Assembly: GCA_900455085.1 (NCBI GenBank)
Contig: UGTZ01000001.1
Location: forward strand, 1,208,501 to 1,272,500
Direction of reading: 5' to 3'
Length of the DNA stretch: 64,000 nt
Source: Providencia rettgeri
GTDB lineage: Bacteria; Pseudomonadota; Gammaproteobacteria; Enterobacterales; Enterobacteriaceae
A program made the translations under genes and the position numbers. The notes under the pieces are model-generated. The model was not told the origin of the DNA. It saw only the letters and a program-made list of their open reading frames with translations, and did no database searches. The first letter of the stretch is position 1, and every line of letters begins with the position of its first letter. Of the stretch, positions 18,665 to 27,632 are shown one piece after another.

Positions 18665-20104
18665 TTAGTGTCTTAATTGGCGAGAACGGGCAATGATGTC
18701 GCGATATTGTTCCATCACACCTTGCATATTCGTTCCATCAGGATGTGTCACAGTTGCATTGCGTCTTACCGCCATTTCATGAGTGATCCCGAGACCTTTG
18801 CGAGCTAACAAGGCGGCGCCTAGTGCAGTTACTTCACGGTTTGCTGGTGCTTCAATGTTTTTTTGTAATAAATTGGCTAAAAATTGCTTAAAATATTGAT
18901 TTGAAGAGAGCCCTCCATCGACTGAGATTGACTGGCCTAGTGGTGAAATTTTTTCCATTGCAAAAATAACTTCAGCGGAACGTGCGGCTATGCCTTCCAA
19001 AACCGATTGCATCATGTCTTTTTTGTCGGTATCTAATGAAAGACCCGCCCAAAGGCCTGCAGCACTGCGATCCCAATATGGACATCCTAAACCGGATAAT
19101 GCAGGGACAAAGGCTAGGCCGCGTTTAATAGCGGATTCAGCTCTGAAATCCCCGAGTTCATCGAATGAGTCAAATAAACCGATTTTGCGAGCCCAATTGA
19201 TGGCAGATGCTGCGTTGTAGACGCCGCCATCTAAACCAAATACAGGAGGTTGATTGGGAAACTTCCAACAGAGTGTGGGCAATAAACCGCTGTCATGAGT
19301 TTGTGGAATATCAGTGCCAGTTAGTGCTTGCAAGAACGCGCCGGTACCGAAGGTGATTTTGGCATCACCTTTCTCACGGCAACCATGGCCGAATGTGCCA
19401 GCAAATTGGTCAACAATAATGGCGGTGACTGGGGTGAGGTGCCCATCAAGATTTATTGCGCCAAAGTCACCAATGTTATCTTTAATAGGCGGCAAGCAAT
19501 GGATGGGAACACCAAAAATGTCACATAGTTCTTGATCCCACTCTAGCGTATGAATATTGAGTAATGAAGTTCGAGATGCCGAGTTATAGTCGGTGACAAA
19601 TACGCCACATAACCGATCGAGAAAAAAAGCATCCATCGTACCGATGCGTAATTTATTTTTATCCGCTAATGTTTTCGCACCGACAACATTGTTAATAATC
19701 CAGCCCATTTTGCTGGCGGAAAAATAAGGGTCGAGAGGTAAGCCTGATTTAGACTGTACCAGCGGCTCTAACCCTGCTTCCTTGAGCATTGAGATGGTTT
19801 TTTCTGTCCGTAAGTCTTGCCAAACAATTGCGTTGTATAAAGGGCGCTTGCTATCCGCATCCCATGCGACAATGCTTTCACCTTGGTGACAAAGCCCAAT
19901 AGCATCAACGACTTCGCAGCTATGTAAGCATTTAATGATGTTTGCCAGTATTTCCTCTGGGTCATGTTCAACCCAACCACTATTCAGCGTGATTTGTTTA
20001 TGAGGAATACTCATAGGGGAGTGGTAATGGCCGCCTTCTTCAAAGACAACGACCCGGGTTCCCGTTGTTCCCTGATCGATAGCCGCATAACGTTGATTGA
20101 GCAT
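18665..20104 (-). CDS. FGGY-family carbohydrate kinase, glycerol kinase-like
   Basis: A 479-residue sugar/polyol kinase, slightly shorter than GlpK (about 500). The N-terminal phosphate loop AAIDQGTTGTRVVVFE, VWQDLRT, FGTGAFLQALTG and the C-terminal SVDGGLSSNQYFKQFLANLL and EVTALGAALLA motifs define the family. A true glycerol kinase would be GlpK elsewhere, so this is a paralogue with unknown substrate. The ATG at 20104 follows GGGAA; a GTG one codon upstream is also possible. It is transcribed with the EutH-like permease and divergent from the oxidoreductase genes, with a CRP-type site between. Confidence 0.88.
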   Translation of the reverse strand: MLNQRYAAIDQGTTGTRVVVFEEGGHYHSPMSIPHKQITLNSGWVEHDPEEILANIIKCLHSCEVVDAIGLCHQGESIVAWDADSKRPLYNAIVWQDLRTEKTISMLKEAGLEPLVQSKSGLPLDPYFSASKMGWIINNVVGAKTLADKNKLRIGTMDAFFLDRLCGVFVTDYNSASRTSLLNIHTLEWDQELCDIFGVPIHCLPPIKDNIGDFGAINLDGHLTPVTAIIVDQFAGTFGHGCREKGDAKITFGTGAFLQALTGTDIPQTHDSGLLPTLCWKFPNQPPVFGLDGGVYNAASAINWARKIGLFDSFDELGDFRAESAIKRGLAFVPALSGLGCPYWDRSAAGLWAGLSLDTDKKDMMQSVLEGIAARSAEVIFAMEKISPLGQSISVDGGLSSNQYFKQFLANLLQKNIEAPANREVTALGAALLARKGLGITHEMAVRRNATVTHPDGTNMQGVMEQYRDIIARSRQLRH

Positions 20105-20189
20105 CACAGTATTCCCAGTGTTATAAATGTTGTAAATAGGTCTGTTTTTTTGCTTACTATCGTTTAATCGGAAATAAAATCCACAAAAA

Positions 20190-20250
20190 ACTCACAGTAA
20201 GTTTCACTAATGTGACAAAAATCACAATAAAGTAACAATGTGAGTAAGTT
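20190..20250. promoter_or_regulatory. CRP site and inverted/direct repeats in the divergent promoter region
   Basis: TGTGA at 20211-20215 and TCACA at 20222-20226 are separated by six bases, a perfect CRP core. It is flanked symmetrically by ACTCACA (20190-20196) and TGTGAGT (20239-20245), and AGTAAGTTT occurs twice, close to each arm. The outer repeats are good candidates for the operator of the DeoR-type regulator of the cluster. Catabolite control of both divergent arms is inferred. Confidence 0.7.
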
Positions 20251-20345
20251 TTTGGTTATTGCTGTGCTTTGTGTTGTTTTAATTATTGTGATTGTGGGAA
20301 TTATGTGGTTTTATGTGTGCAAGTTTTAAGTTAAGGATCTCAGCC

Positions 20346-21746
20346 ATGGATATTAATAATAAAAAAATTTGGGATGTCATTGTCATCGGCGGTGGTGTCA
20401 TTGGCTGTGCTGTGACACGTAAATTCACACTGATGGGTGCCAACACGTTGTTACTTGAACGTGGAGGTGACATCCTTTCGGGAGCAAGTAAGGCAAATAG
20501 TGCGCTATTACACACAGGTTTTGACGCCACACCAGGGAGTCTAGAACTTGAGTGCATGCAAGAAGGGTATCGTGAATTCATTGCAATCAGAGAAAAAATG
20601 AATTTACCTCTTCTTGAAACGGGGGCATTAGTGGTTGCATGGAATGATGAGCAACTCAGTAAATTACCGGCGATAGTAGAACAAGCACATACTAACAACG
20701 TATTAGATGTGGCAATTATTGATAAAGAAGAGCTATATCGCAGAGAACCCCATTTAGCACCAGGGGCACTTGCAGCTGTTTCTGTGCCAGGTGAAGCGGT
20801 TATTGACCCATGGAGTACGCCACTTTCGTATTTAACCCAAGCAGTGAAGCATGGGGCTGAGTACCACTTTCATTGTGAGGTTAATGGTGGAACACTCCAT
20901 GATGGACTATGGCATTTAACCACATCAAAAGGTGAGTTTCCTGCCCGTTTAGTCATTAATTGTGCAGGAATTAATGGGGATATTGTCGAATCAATTTGCC
21001 ACCCATCACCGTTCCAAATAAAGCCACGTAAAGGGCAATTTCTTGTTTATGACAAAGCGGCAGCAGCGGATATCAATGCGATTATCCTACCAGTGCCGAC
21101 TGCTATCACAAAAGGTGTATTGCTATCGAAAACCATCTTCGGCAACCTCTTGCTTGGCCCTACAGCGGAAGAACAAGATGACCGCTGGAAAGCAGAGGTA
21201 AAACAAGAAGTGCTTGAGGACTTAATTGCCCAAGGTTCTCGCATGTTACCTTCATTGCACAATTACAGTGTGACCGCAACCTATGCGGGGTTACGCCCTG
21301 CTACAGAAGAAAAATATTACCGCATTAATGACTATCCAGAAAAACAGTGGATATGTGCAGGGGGAATTCGTTCCACAGGTTTAACTTCAGCCTTAGGGGT
21401 GGCAAGCTATCTTGGTAAATTGTACCAAGAGAATTTCACACCGCTTTTTGAGCTATCACCACCAGAAGTACTGATTTGGCCAACTATGCCAATGATTTCT
21501 GAATATCATCAACGGGATTACCAATGCAAAAGCAATGGCGGTATTGTCTGCCATTGTGAATTAGTGACCCAGCGGGAGATTGAAGCCGCATTTGATTCGG
21601 ATATTCCTCCAGAGTGTTTAGGGGCTTTACGCCGCAGAACGCGAGTGATGATGGGGCGTTGTAATGGGTTTTATTGTAGTAGTCAGGTGGCTGAAATTAT
21701 TAATGGTCGCTTCGACCACACATTGGCAGTGGAGGCCGTAAAATGA
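20346..21746 (+). CDS. FAD-dependent oxidoreductase with C-terminal BFD-like [2Fe-2S] domain (GlpA-like)
   Basis: A 466-residue flavoprotein resembling the large subunit of anaerobic glycerol-3-phosphate dehydrogenase. DVIVIGGGVIGCAVTRKF near the N terminus is the dinucleotide-binding fold; SGASKANSALLHTGFD follows, as in GlpA/LhgO-type oxidases. The C-terminal 60 residues hold four Cys (VCHCE... then GRCNGFYC), the pattern of a BFD-like iron-sulfur domain. The ATG at 20346 follows AAGGATC; a longer frame beginning at 20292 lacks a ribosome site. Its stop overlaps the next gene by ATGA. It probably oxidises the phosphorylated product of the divergent kinase. Confidence 0.86.
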   Translation: MDINNKKIWDVIVIGGGVIGCAVTRKFTLMGANTLLLERGGDILSGASKANSALLHTGFDATPGSLELECMQEGYREFIAIREKMNLPLLETGALVVAWNDEQLSKLPAIVEQAHTNNVLDVAIIDKEELYRREPHLAPGALAAVSVPGEAVIDPWSTPLSYLTQAVKHGAEYHFHCEVNGGTLHDGLWHLTTSKGEFPARLVINCAGINGDIVESICHPSPFQIKPRKGQFLVYDKAAAADINAIILPVPTAITKGVLLSKTIFGNLLLGPTAEEQDDRWKAEVKQEVLEDLIAQGSRMLPSLHNYSVTATYAGLRPATEEKYYRINDYPEKQWICAGGIRSTGLTSALGVASYLGKLYQENFTPLFELSPPEVLIWPTMPMISEYHQRDYQCKSNGGIVCHCELVTQREIEAAFDSDIPPECLGALRRRTRVMMGRCNGFYCSSQVAEIINGRFDHTLAVEAVK

Positions 21747-22972
21747 GTGTAAATTATGATGTTATTATCATTGGCTCGGGCCCTACAGGTGTCGCTGCGG
21801 CACAGGCACTACGTCGTCGTGGTATACAAAATATCGCCATCATTGAGCGTGAAGCCCATGCTGGTGGCGTTCCACGCCACTGCCAGCACCCAACTTTTGG
21901 CATTTTAGCTTTTAAACGGCCTATGAAAGGCAACCAATTTGCTGAAAAAATTGTCAATCAACTGGGAAACACACCGATTTTTACTCGTAGCACGGTGACT
22001 GCGTTACAACCTAATGGGAAATTAACCGTTTCAACACCAGAAGGTCTTGTTGAAATGCAAGCTAAACGGGTTTTGATAGCGACAGGGGTAAGAGAAACAC
22101 CTCGCCATCCGCGCTTAGTTTCAGGCTTGCGGCCACAAGGAATTTTAACCGCAGGGGCATTACAGCAATTTGTTTATTTAAATGGCAAGAAGCCTTGCCG
22201 TAATCCCGTGATTGTAGGCAGTGAATTAGTGAGTTTTTCTGCACTATGGACACTAAAAAATGCAGGCGTTAAAGCCCAAGCGATGATTGAAAGTGGTGAT
22301 CGGATTTTAGCTTTTAAACCCGCGACTTTATTTGCTAAAGCGATGGGAACCCCCGTTTATTTAAATAGTAAAATTACTGAAATTGGTGGCTTAGATCGCG
22401 TGGAATATGTGGTTGTTGAAACAGAAGGTAAAAGCCACAAAATCATGTGTGATTCGGTCATTTTTACGGGGCAATTTGTGGGTGAAAATACGCTAATCCG
22501 TAAAAGCCATTTGAGCTTTGATGCGGCGACAGGAAAACCGGTAACAGACCAATATGGGCGTTGCTCTGATACTCGCTACTATGCCGCTGGCAATATGTTG
22601 CATCCAGCCGATATGGGTGACCAATGTTACCAAGAAGGTCTTATAACTGGCGGATATATTGCAGACGATTTATTAGCAAATCATCACCAACAACATGTCA
22701 AAGTTACCCAGCGTATTCCTGTACAAGTTAATGAGAAAATTTGTTTTAGTGTTCCAGCGTGTATTGATATGGATAATTTATCAGTGCGACAAATTGATTT
22801 TAATATCAAAGTTGAACAGCCAGTGAACGGAACTATTCGTGTTATGGCAGGGAATACCCTGTTATATGAAAAACGCCATCGCTGTTTACCAACACGACGT
22901 ATTTTACTGAAAAATATTGATTTAACAAAAATACAGCAGGAAGCTACTGAAATTAGTATCACTGTTGTATAG
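21743..22972 (+). CDS. NAD(P)/FAD-dependent oxidoreductase
   Basis: A 409-residue pyridine-nucleotide disulfide oxidoreductase-type flavoprotein: DVIIIGSGPTGVAAAQALRRRG at the N terminus (FAD fold) and VLIATGVRETPRHPR, typical of single-component or subunit dehydrogenases such as those paired with GlpA-like proteins. There is no CXXC redox pair near the FAD fold. The C-terminal 80 residues form an extra domain that I do not recognise. It is translationally coupled to the GlpA-like gene (ATGA overlap), so the two likely form one enzyme. A GlpC-like membrane anchor is missing. Confidence 0.82.
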   Translation: MSVNYDVIIIGSGPTGVAAAQALRRRGIQNIAIIEREAHAGGVPRHCQHPTFGILAFKRPMKGNQFAEKIVNQLGNTPIFTRSTVTALQPNGKLTVSTPEGLVEMQAKRVLIATGVRETPRHPRLVSGLRPQGILTAGALQQFVYLNGKKPCRNPVIVGSELVSFSALWTLKNAGVKAQAMIESGDRILAFKPATLFAKAMGTPVYLNSKITEIGGLDRVEYVVVETEGKSHKIMCDSVIFTGQFVGENTLIRKSHLSFDAATGKPVTDQYGRCSDTRYYAAGNMLHPADMGDQCYQEGLITGGYIADDLLANHHQQHVKVTQRIPVQVNEKICFSVPACIDMDNLSVRQIDFNIKVEQPVNGTIRVMAGNTLLYEKRHRCLPTRRILLKNIDLTKIQQEATEISITVV

Positions 22973-23007
22973 TGCTGGAAAGTTAAATGGTTAAGAAGGA
23001 TTAAACT

Positions 23008-23784
23008 ATGTGTGAGGGACGTTCCTCAAAAGTACGTCATCAAACCATCATTGAGCTGCTTTCTACTCAAGGGCAGGTTTACGTACAGGAGCTTGCTAAA
23101 CATTTTAATGTCGCGCAAGAAACCATCCGTCGTGACCTTAGTAAGCTTGAAACACAGAAGTTACTGAAAAAAGTCCATGGTGGGGCTGTCAATATTCAAT
23201 CAAAATTTGAGCGTAATTTTACGGAAAGAGCACAAGCCGCGGTTGATGAGAAAAAAGCGATTGCGGCGAAAGCGGCTGAGCTGATTAAACCTGGAGACAC
23301 ATTGTTTATTGATTTTGGCACAACCACCTTTGAATTTAGCCAAAGAATCAAATTGATTGATAACTTAACCGTTATTACAAATTCGCCGTTATTGGCAAAT
23401 ACGTTACAAGAAAACTCAACTATCGAAACGATTTTGATTGGAGGGCAATTTAACGCAGCGCAAAATGCGTGCTTAGGGGCTATTGCACTAAAAAATATTG
23501 CTGAGTTTTTTGCTGATTATGCAGTCATTGGGGCAGGGGCGATACACGCATTGCATGGCGTGATGGATCAGCACGTCGATGAAGCGGCAATCGCACAAAA
23601 GATGATGGAAAACAGCGATAAATTAATGGTGTTAGCGGATGGCACGAAAGCGAATAAACATGCGATTAATTTTGTGACAAGTTGGGACAATATTGATTAT
23701 TTAGTGACAACCAGCAAAGAATTTAAATTACCTGAAAGTAAAAAACATCCTAAAACGAAAATTATTGTTGCGGACGTTGAATAA
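23008..23784 (+). CDS. DeoR/GlpR-family transcriptional regulator
   Basis: A 258-residue repressor-type protein. N-terminal winged helix with VYVQELAKHFNVAQETIRRDLSKLE and the following KVHGGAV mark the DeoR family. The C-terminal DeoRC sensor domain has DFGTTTFEF and NSPLLANTL and normally binds a phosphorylated sugar or polyol. It follows the two oxidoreductase genes by 35 bp and is the obvious local regulator, with candidate operators between the divergent arms of the cluster. Confidence 0.88.
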   Translation: MCEGRSSKVRHQTIIELLSTQGQVYVQELAKHFNVAQETIRRDLSKLETQKLLKKVHGGAVNIQSKFERNFTERAQAAVDEKKAIAAKAAELIKPGDTLFIDFGTTTFEFSQRIKLIDNLTVITNSPLLANTLQENSTIETILIGGQFNAAQNACLGAIALKNIAEFFADYAVIGAGAIHALHGVMDQHVDEAAIAQKMMENSDKLMVLADGTKANKHAINFVTSWDNIDYLVTTSKEFKLPESKKHPKTKIIVADVE

Positions 23785-23810
23785 GTTTTAATTCTATAAA
23801 TTAAACACTC

Positions 23811-23846
23811 CCTGTGGAAAATAATTAATTATTTTTCATGGGGTTG
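23811..23846 (+). terminator. Hairpin after the DeoR regulator
   Basis: CCCTGTGGAAAATAAT and ATTATTTTTCATGGGG can form a long stem with minor mismatches, followed by TTGCTTT. It may end the oxidoreductase-regulator transcript. Confidence 0.5.
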
Positions 23847-23895
23847 CTTTAACTAAAAAATGTTCATCGAAAATTAACAACACCTAGGAAAGATT

Positions 23896-24246
23896 ATGAG
23901 CCTTTATTTTATTGCTTGCCCTTATTCAGACCCCGATAGCAATGTTGTAGAAATGCGCTTTGCTGAATGCACTAAATTTGCAGCAGAACTGGCGCTTAAA
24001 GGTATCGCTACCTATAGCCAAATCACAATGACCCATCCAATTAACCAATACTTAGCCTCACAAGGACAAAAAGTCGCATGGTCTTCTATTGATATGGAAT
24101 TTCTAAAGCGGTGTGATGGTTTAATTGTGCTGACACTACCTGGCTGGGAAAAAAGCGGTGGTGTTGCAGCTGAAATTCAGTTTTTTAAAGACCAAGGGTT
24201 GCCAGTTTGGACTGGGGATGAGTTTATCGCTCACTATTTAGAGTGA
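23896..24246 (+). CDS. DUF1937 family protein (nucleoside 2-deoxyribosyltransferase-like fold)
   Basis: A 116-residue protein beginning MSLYFIACPYSDP, with DGLIVLTLPGWEKSGGVAAEI near residue 77, the nucleotide-binding segments of DUF1937 and of nucleoside deoxyribosyltransferase-like folds. Such genes are often phage-borne or accessory. It follows the regulator by 111 bp and is closed by a terminator, so whether it belongs to the cluster is uncertain. Function unknown. Confidence 0.72.
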   Translation: MSLYFIACPYSDPDSNVVEMRFAECTKFAAELALKGIATYSQITMTHPINQYLASQGQKVAWSSIDMEFLKRCDGLIVLTLPGWEKSGGVAAEIQFFKDQGLPVWTGDEFIAHYLE

Positions 24247-24322
24247 ACGATGAGGGAAAGTAAAAACCGAAGATAAACTATCTAGAGAGGATAGAAATAA
24301 TAAGCGTATAAATTTCAATGTA

Positions 24323-24355
24323 ATAAAAAAGGAAGCAATGGCTTCCTTTTTTTAT
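24323..24355. terminator. Bidirectional terminator between DUF1937 gene and ybaL
   Basis: AAAAAAGGAAGC, loop AATG, GCTTCCTTTTTTT: a perfect stem with T runs on both strands, serving the two convergent genes. Confidence 0.88.
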
Positions 24356-24370
24356 TAATGGAAATAGAGG

Positions 24371-26122
24371 TTAATGAGCGGGTTTTAGATAATCATCTAA
24401 ACTTTTGCCTTCACCTTTTTTATCATTGTCACCATCAATCATATCATCGATAGAACAACCGAACTCTTCCACATCATTGCACATGAGTGTCGCCATGGAT
24501 TTTGCAATTTCATGTTCGCCAATAATGATATGGTCTGCACCTCGTTCTTTAATAAAGCTGACTTCATCATCATAATGGGCACGAACAATCACAGTGACAT
24601 CTGGGTTCATTTCTTTCGCGGTTGCGACAATTTCACCAGCTTCATAACCATTAGGGATAGTTAAGAGCAATGTTTTGGCGCATTCAATACGGGCAAGGCT
24701 AATAATTTCTCTATTGGCACCATTACCTAAGATTGCGCTAAAGCCATTTTCAGCAAGTTCTTCAAACCGAGAGCGGGTATCTTCAACAACGACAACCGGA
24801 ATTTCCCTTCTACGCAGTTTGTCTGCAAGCATGCCACCTACTCGGCCGTAACCAACGATGATGGCGTGGCCGCAGATATCGACAGGAACTTGGGTTTCCT
24901 CTTCCAGAGTCTCTTCCAGCAGTTGCTCTTCGATAGTTTCGGTTTTCTCAAGGTACTTATCTAATAAGCTAAATAACACAGGGTTCAGCATAATAGAGAC
25001 AATTGCACCCGCTAACACCAAGTTTTGCGCGTCTTTATCCATGACACCTAGGGTTAACCCCATTCCGGCTAAGATAAAGGCAAATTCACCAATTTGCGCA
25101 AGACTAACTGAAATAGTTAATGCGGTTCGTCGTGAATGGCCAAACATCCTAACAAGTACCAAGGCAGCTGCGGATTTACCAATAATGATAATGGCGAGAA
25201 CGGCTAAAATTCCCAGAGGCTGCTCAATTAATACGACTGGGTCGAACAGCATCCCAACTGATACAAAGAACAGTACGGCAAAGGCATCACGTAGTGGCAG
25301 AGTGTCTTGTGCGGCGCGATGGCTGAGTTCAGACTCATTTAATACCATTCCTGCGAAGAACGCACCAAGGGCAAATGAAGCATCAAAAATAGCCACAGCA
25401 GCATAGGCAATGCCTAATGCGAGTGCGAGAACAGCAAGAGTGAATAGCTCACGAGAACCTGTTGATGCGGTACGCGATAAAATCCATGGGATTACTTTAC
25501 GGCCCACGACAATCATAATAAATATGAATAGAACAACTTTACCAATTGTCCATGCAAGGCCTAATGCGAGCTCACTGAAGCTGGCATCATCCGTGTTCAT
25601 GATAGCTGCCGCCGCAGGCAGTAGAACGAGTGTTAAGACCATCGCTAAGTCTTCAACAATCAGCCAGCCTATAGCAATTTGCCCACGCTGACTTTCAATC
25701 AATTGACGTTCTTCTAATGCACGAAGTAATACGACGGTACTGGCAGTTGATAAACACAGGCCAAATACAACGCCTGTAAATATTCCCCAGCCAAATAACA
25801 TCGACAGGCCAAGGCCCAGTAAGGTTGCTACTGCGATTTGAGCAATAGCTCCGGGAATGGCGATAGCTTTAACAGCAAGTAAATCTTTTAATGAAAAATG
25901 TAGGCCTACCCCAAACATCAGTAAGATAACACCGATTTCAGCAAGTTCAGGTGCCAGTGCTGCATCAGCAACAAACCCAGGGGTAAATGGGCCTGCGAGA
26001 ACACCGGCTGCAAGATAGCCAACTAAAGGGGAAATTTTTAATCGCTGTGCGATCATACCTAACAAATATGCAAGGGCGAGACCACCAACAATGGTTGTGA
26101 TTAAGGGCGTTGAATGCTCCAT
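24371..26122 (-). CDS. ybaL: YbaL, KefC-type monovalent cation:proton antiporter
   Basis: CPA2 family transporter of 583 residues (E. coli 558). About twelve membrane segments fill residues 1-385, beginning with LGMIAQRLKISPLVGYLAAGVLAGP, with LIVEDLAMVLTL in the middle. A TrkA-N (RCK) nucleotide-binding domain follows from about residue 415 with HAIIVGYGRVGG. An acidic Glu-rich linker joins the two, and the tail is charged. It occupies the conserved gsk-ybaL-fsr-ushA order, although the accessory cluster now separates it from gsk. Confidence 0.93.
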   Translation of the reverse strand: MEHSTPLITTIVGGLALAYLLGMIAQRLKISPLVGYLAAGVLAGPFTPGFVADAALAPELAEIGVILLMFGVGLHFSLKDLLAVKAIAIPGAIAQIAVATLLGLGLSMLFGWGIFTGVVFGLCLSTASTVVLLRALEERQLIESQRGQIAIGWLIVEDLAMVLTLVLLPAAAAIMNTDDASFSELALGLAWTIGKVVLFIFIMIVVGRKVIPWILSRTASTGSRELFTLAVLALALGIAYAAVAIFDASFALGAFFAGMVLNESELSHRAAQDTLPLRDAFAVLFFVSVGMLFDPVVLIEQPLGILAVLAIIIIGKSAAALVLVRMFGHSRRTALTISVSLAQIGEFAFILAGMGLTLGVMDKDAQNLVLAGAIVSIMLNPVLFSLLDKYLEKTETIEEQLLEETLEEETQVPVDICGHAIIVGYGRVGGMLADKLRRREIPVVVVEDTRSRFEELAENGFSAILGNGANREIISLARIECAKTLLLTIPNGYEAGEIVATAKEMNPDVTVIVRAHYDDEVSFIKERGADHIIIGEHEIAKSMATLMCNDVEEFGCSIDDMIDGDNDKKGEGKSLDDYLKPAH

Positions 26123-26174
26123 TTAGTCTCCTCTGGTTAGTATAAAAATAGAAAGGTGGGTACATGCCGTTGAC

Positions 26175-26213
26175 TTTTAAAATGAGGCCTTCATTTTAAA
26201 ATGCAAATTGCAT
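26175..26213. other. Two adjacent palindromes upstream of ybaL
   Basis: TTTTAAAATGA at 26175-26185 and TCATTTTAAAA at 26191-26201 are perfect 11-base inverted repeats around GGCCT. ATGCAAATTGCAT follows at 26201-26213. They lie 50-90 bp upstream of the ybaL start and could be an operator or leader hairpin. Confidence 0.45.
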
Positions 26214-26361
26214 GTTTTTATATTCTAACTTTTTTTGAGATAAATTTCCTTAAAAAAATGAAATGTTTTTAAAAAAAATGCAGGTTAAAGGAGCTAAATC
26301 GTTACAAGCTTTGTGTTTGTGAGATTTTTATCTGAAATTTATCGAGATTATGGAAGGAAAG

Positions 26362-26391
26362 ACCCATACTTATTTTTAGGTAAGTATGGGT
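26362..26391 (-). terminator. Hairpin downstream of fsr
   Basis: ACCCATACTTA pairs with TAAGTATGGGT, an 11-bp perfect stem with an 8-base loop, 18 bp beyond the fsr stop. The T run after it on the minus strand is weak (CTTTCCTT). Confidence 0.6.
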
Positions 26392-26408
26392 AAAATAAGA
26401 AAATAAAT

Positions 26409-27632
26409 CTATTTGTTACCAATATTTGGTAGCAATACTGTAAAAATCCCAAGTAATGGTAAGAAAGCACAATAATGATAAACTTGTTCAATACTGGTCT
26501 GGTCTGCGATATGGCCTAAAACTGCCGCACCAACACCTCCCATACCGAATGCTAATCCAAAGAACAACCCTGATACCATGCCGGTTTTACCGGGGATCAG
26601 CTCTTGTGCGTAGACTAAAATAGCCGAAAAGGCAGAGGCTAAAATCATACCAATGATGACGGTAAGTACCCCAGTCCAATAGAGGGATGCATAGGGTAAA
26701 ATTAAGGTAAATGGTGCAACTCCAAGGATTGAGAACCAAATAACGTATTTACGCCCTATTTTGTCGCCTATTGGCCCGCCAATCATAGTACCAGCGGCTA
26801 CGGCAAATAAGAAAACAAACAAATGAATTTGCGCATTTTGCACAGAAACACCGAACTTATCGATCAAATAAAAGGTGTAATAGCTGCTGATGCTCGCCAA
26901 ATAAAAGTATTTTGAAAAAATCAGAATTAACAGTACCGCCAAAGAGCCAATAATTGTCTTTCGTGGTAAGACTTTAACATTCCCTGAATTGAGTGGTTTC
27001 TTACTTGCAGCGCGGTGTTGTTGTTTGTACCAGCTGCTAACTTGCAATAAAATAACAATCGCAAGCAGGGCTGCAAGCGAGAACCAACCAATGTTGCCTT
27101 TTCCGTATGGTTCAATAATCAGTGCTGCAAGTAGTGGCCCAAGGGAGGCACCTAAGTTACCACCGACTTGGAAAAAGGATTGCGCCAGACCATGACGACC
27201 GCCTGAAGCCATACGCGCCACACGAGAAGATTCAGGATGGAAGACAGAAGAACCGGTTCCAACCAATGCGGCTGCAAGTAATATGGTCGGGAAAGTTTCT
27301 GCCATCGCTAACAAGATTAGCCCCGTTAGCGTGAAGCTCATTCCTATTGGCAAGGAATAAGGTTGTGGATGTTTGTCCGTATAGTAGCCAATAATCGGTT
27401 GTAACAGTGATGCAGTAATCTGATAAGTAAGGGTTATCATCCCGATTTGGGCAAAACTCAGTGAAAAATCAGATTGTAATAAAGGATAAATCGCTAAGAT
27501 TAGTGACTGGATCATATCATTAAGTAAATGAGAGACACTGATCGCGGTTAGGATACTAAAGACCGTTTTCCCTGTTTTATTTAATGGCTTTGACGGGCTT
27601 GGGTTGTTGGGTGTTGTGGTTTGCTCACTCAT
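26409..27632 (-). CDS. fsr: Fsr, fosmidomycin-resistance MFS exporter
   Basis: A 407-residue, 12-segment major facilitator matching E. coli Fsr (406) along its whole length: ISVSHLLNDMIQSLILAIYP, the GSSVFHPESSRVARMASGG loop, and FSKYFYLASISSYYTFYL. The ATG at 27632 aligns with the E. coli start; an in-frame ATG at 27686 would add 18 polar residues not seen in the family. It lies between ybaL and ushA as in E. coli and is divergent from ushA. Confidence 0.93.
   Translation of the reverse strand: MSEQTTTPNNPSPSKPLNKTGKTVFSILTAISVSHLLNDMIQSLILAIYPLLQSDFSLSFAQIGMITLTYQITASLLQPIIGYYTDKHPQPYSLPIGMSFTLTGLILLAMAETFPTILLAAALVGTGSSVFHPESSRVARMASGGRHGLAQSFFQVGGNLGASLGPLLAALIIEPYGKGNIGWFSLAALLAIVILLQVSSWYKQQHRAASKKPLNSGNVKVLPRKTIIGSLAVLLILIFSKYFYLASISSYYTFYLIDKFGVSVQNAQIHLFVFLFAVAAGTMIGGPIGDKIGRKYVIWFSILGVAPFTLILPYASLYWTGVLTVIIGMILASAFSAILVYAQELIPGKTGMVSGLFFGLAFGMGGVGAAVLGHIADQTSIEQVYHYCAFLPLLGIFTVLLPNIGNK

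Noticed and set aside
24858..25406. 182-codon plus-strand frame inside ybaL
   Set aside because: Antisense shadow of a membrane protein gene; composition rich in Ser, Ala and Thr with no family resemblance.
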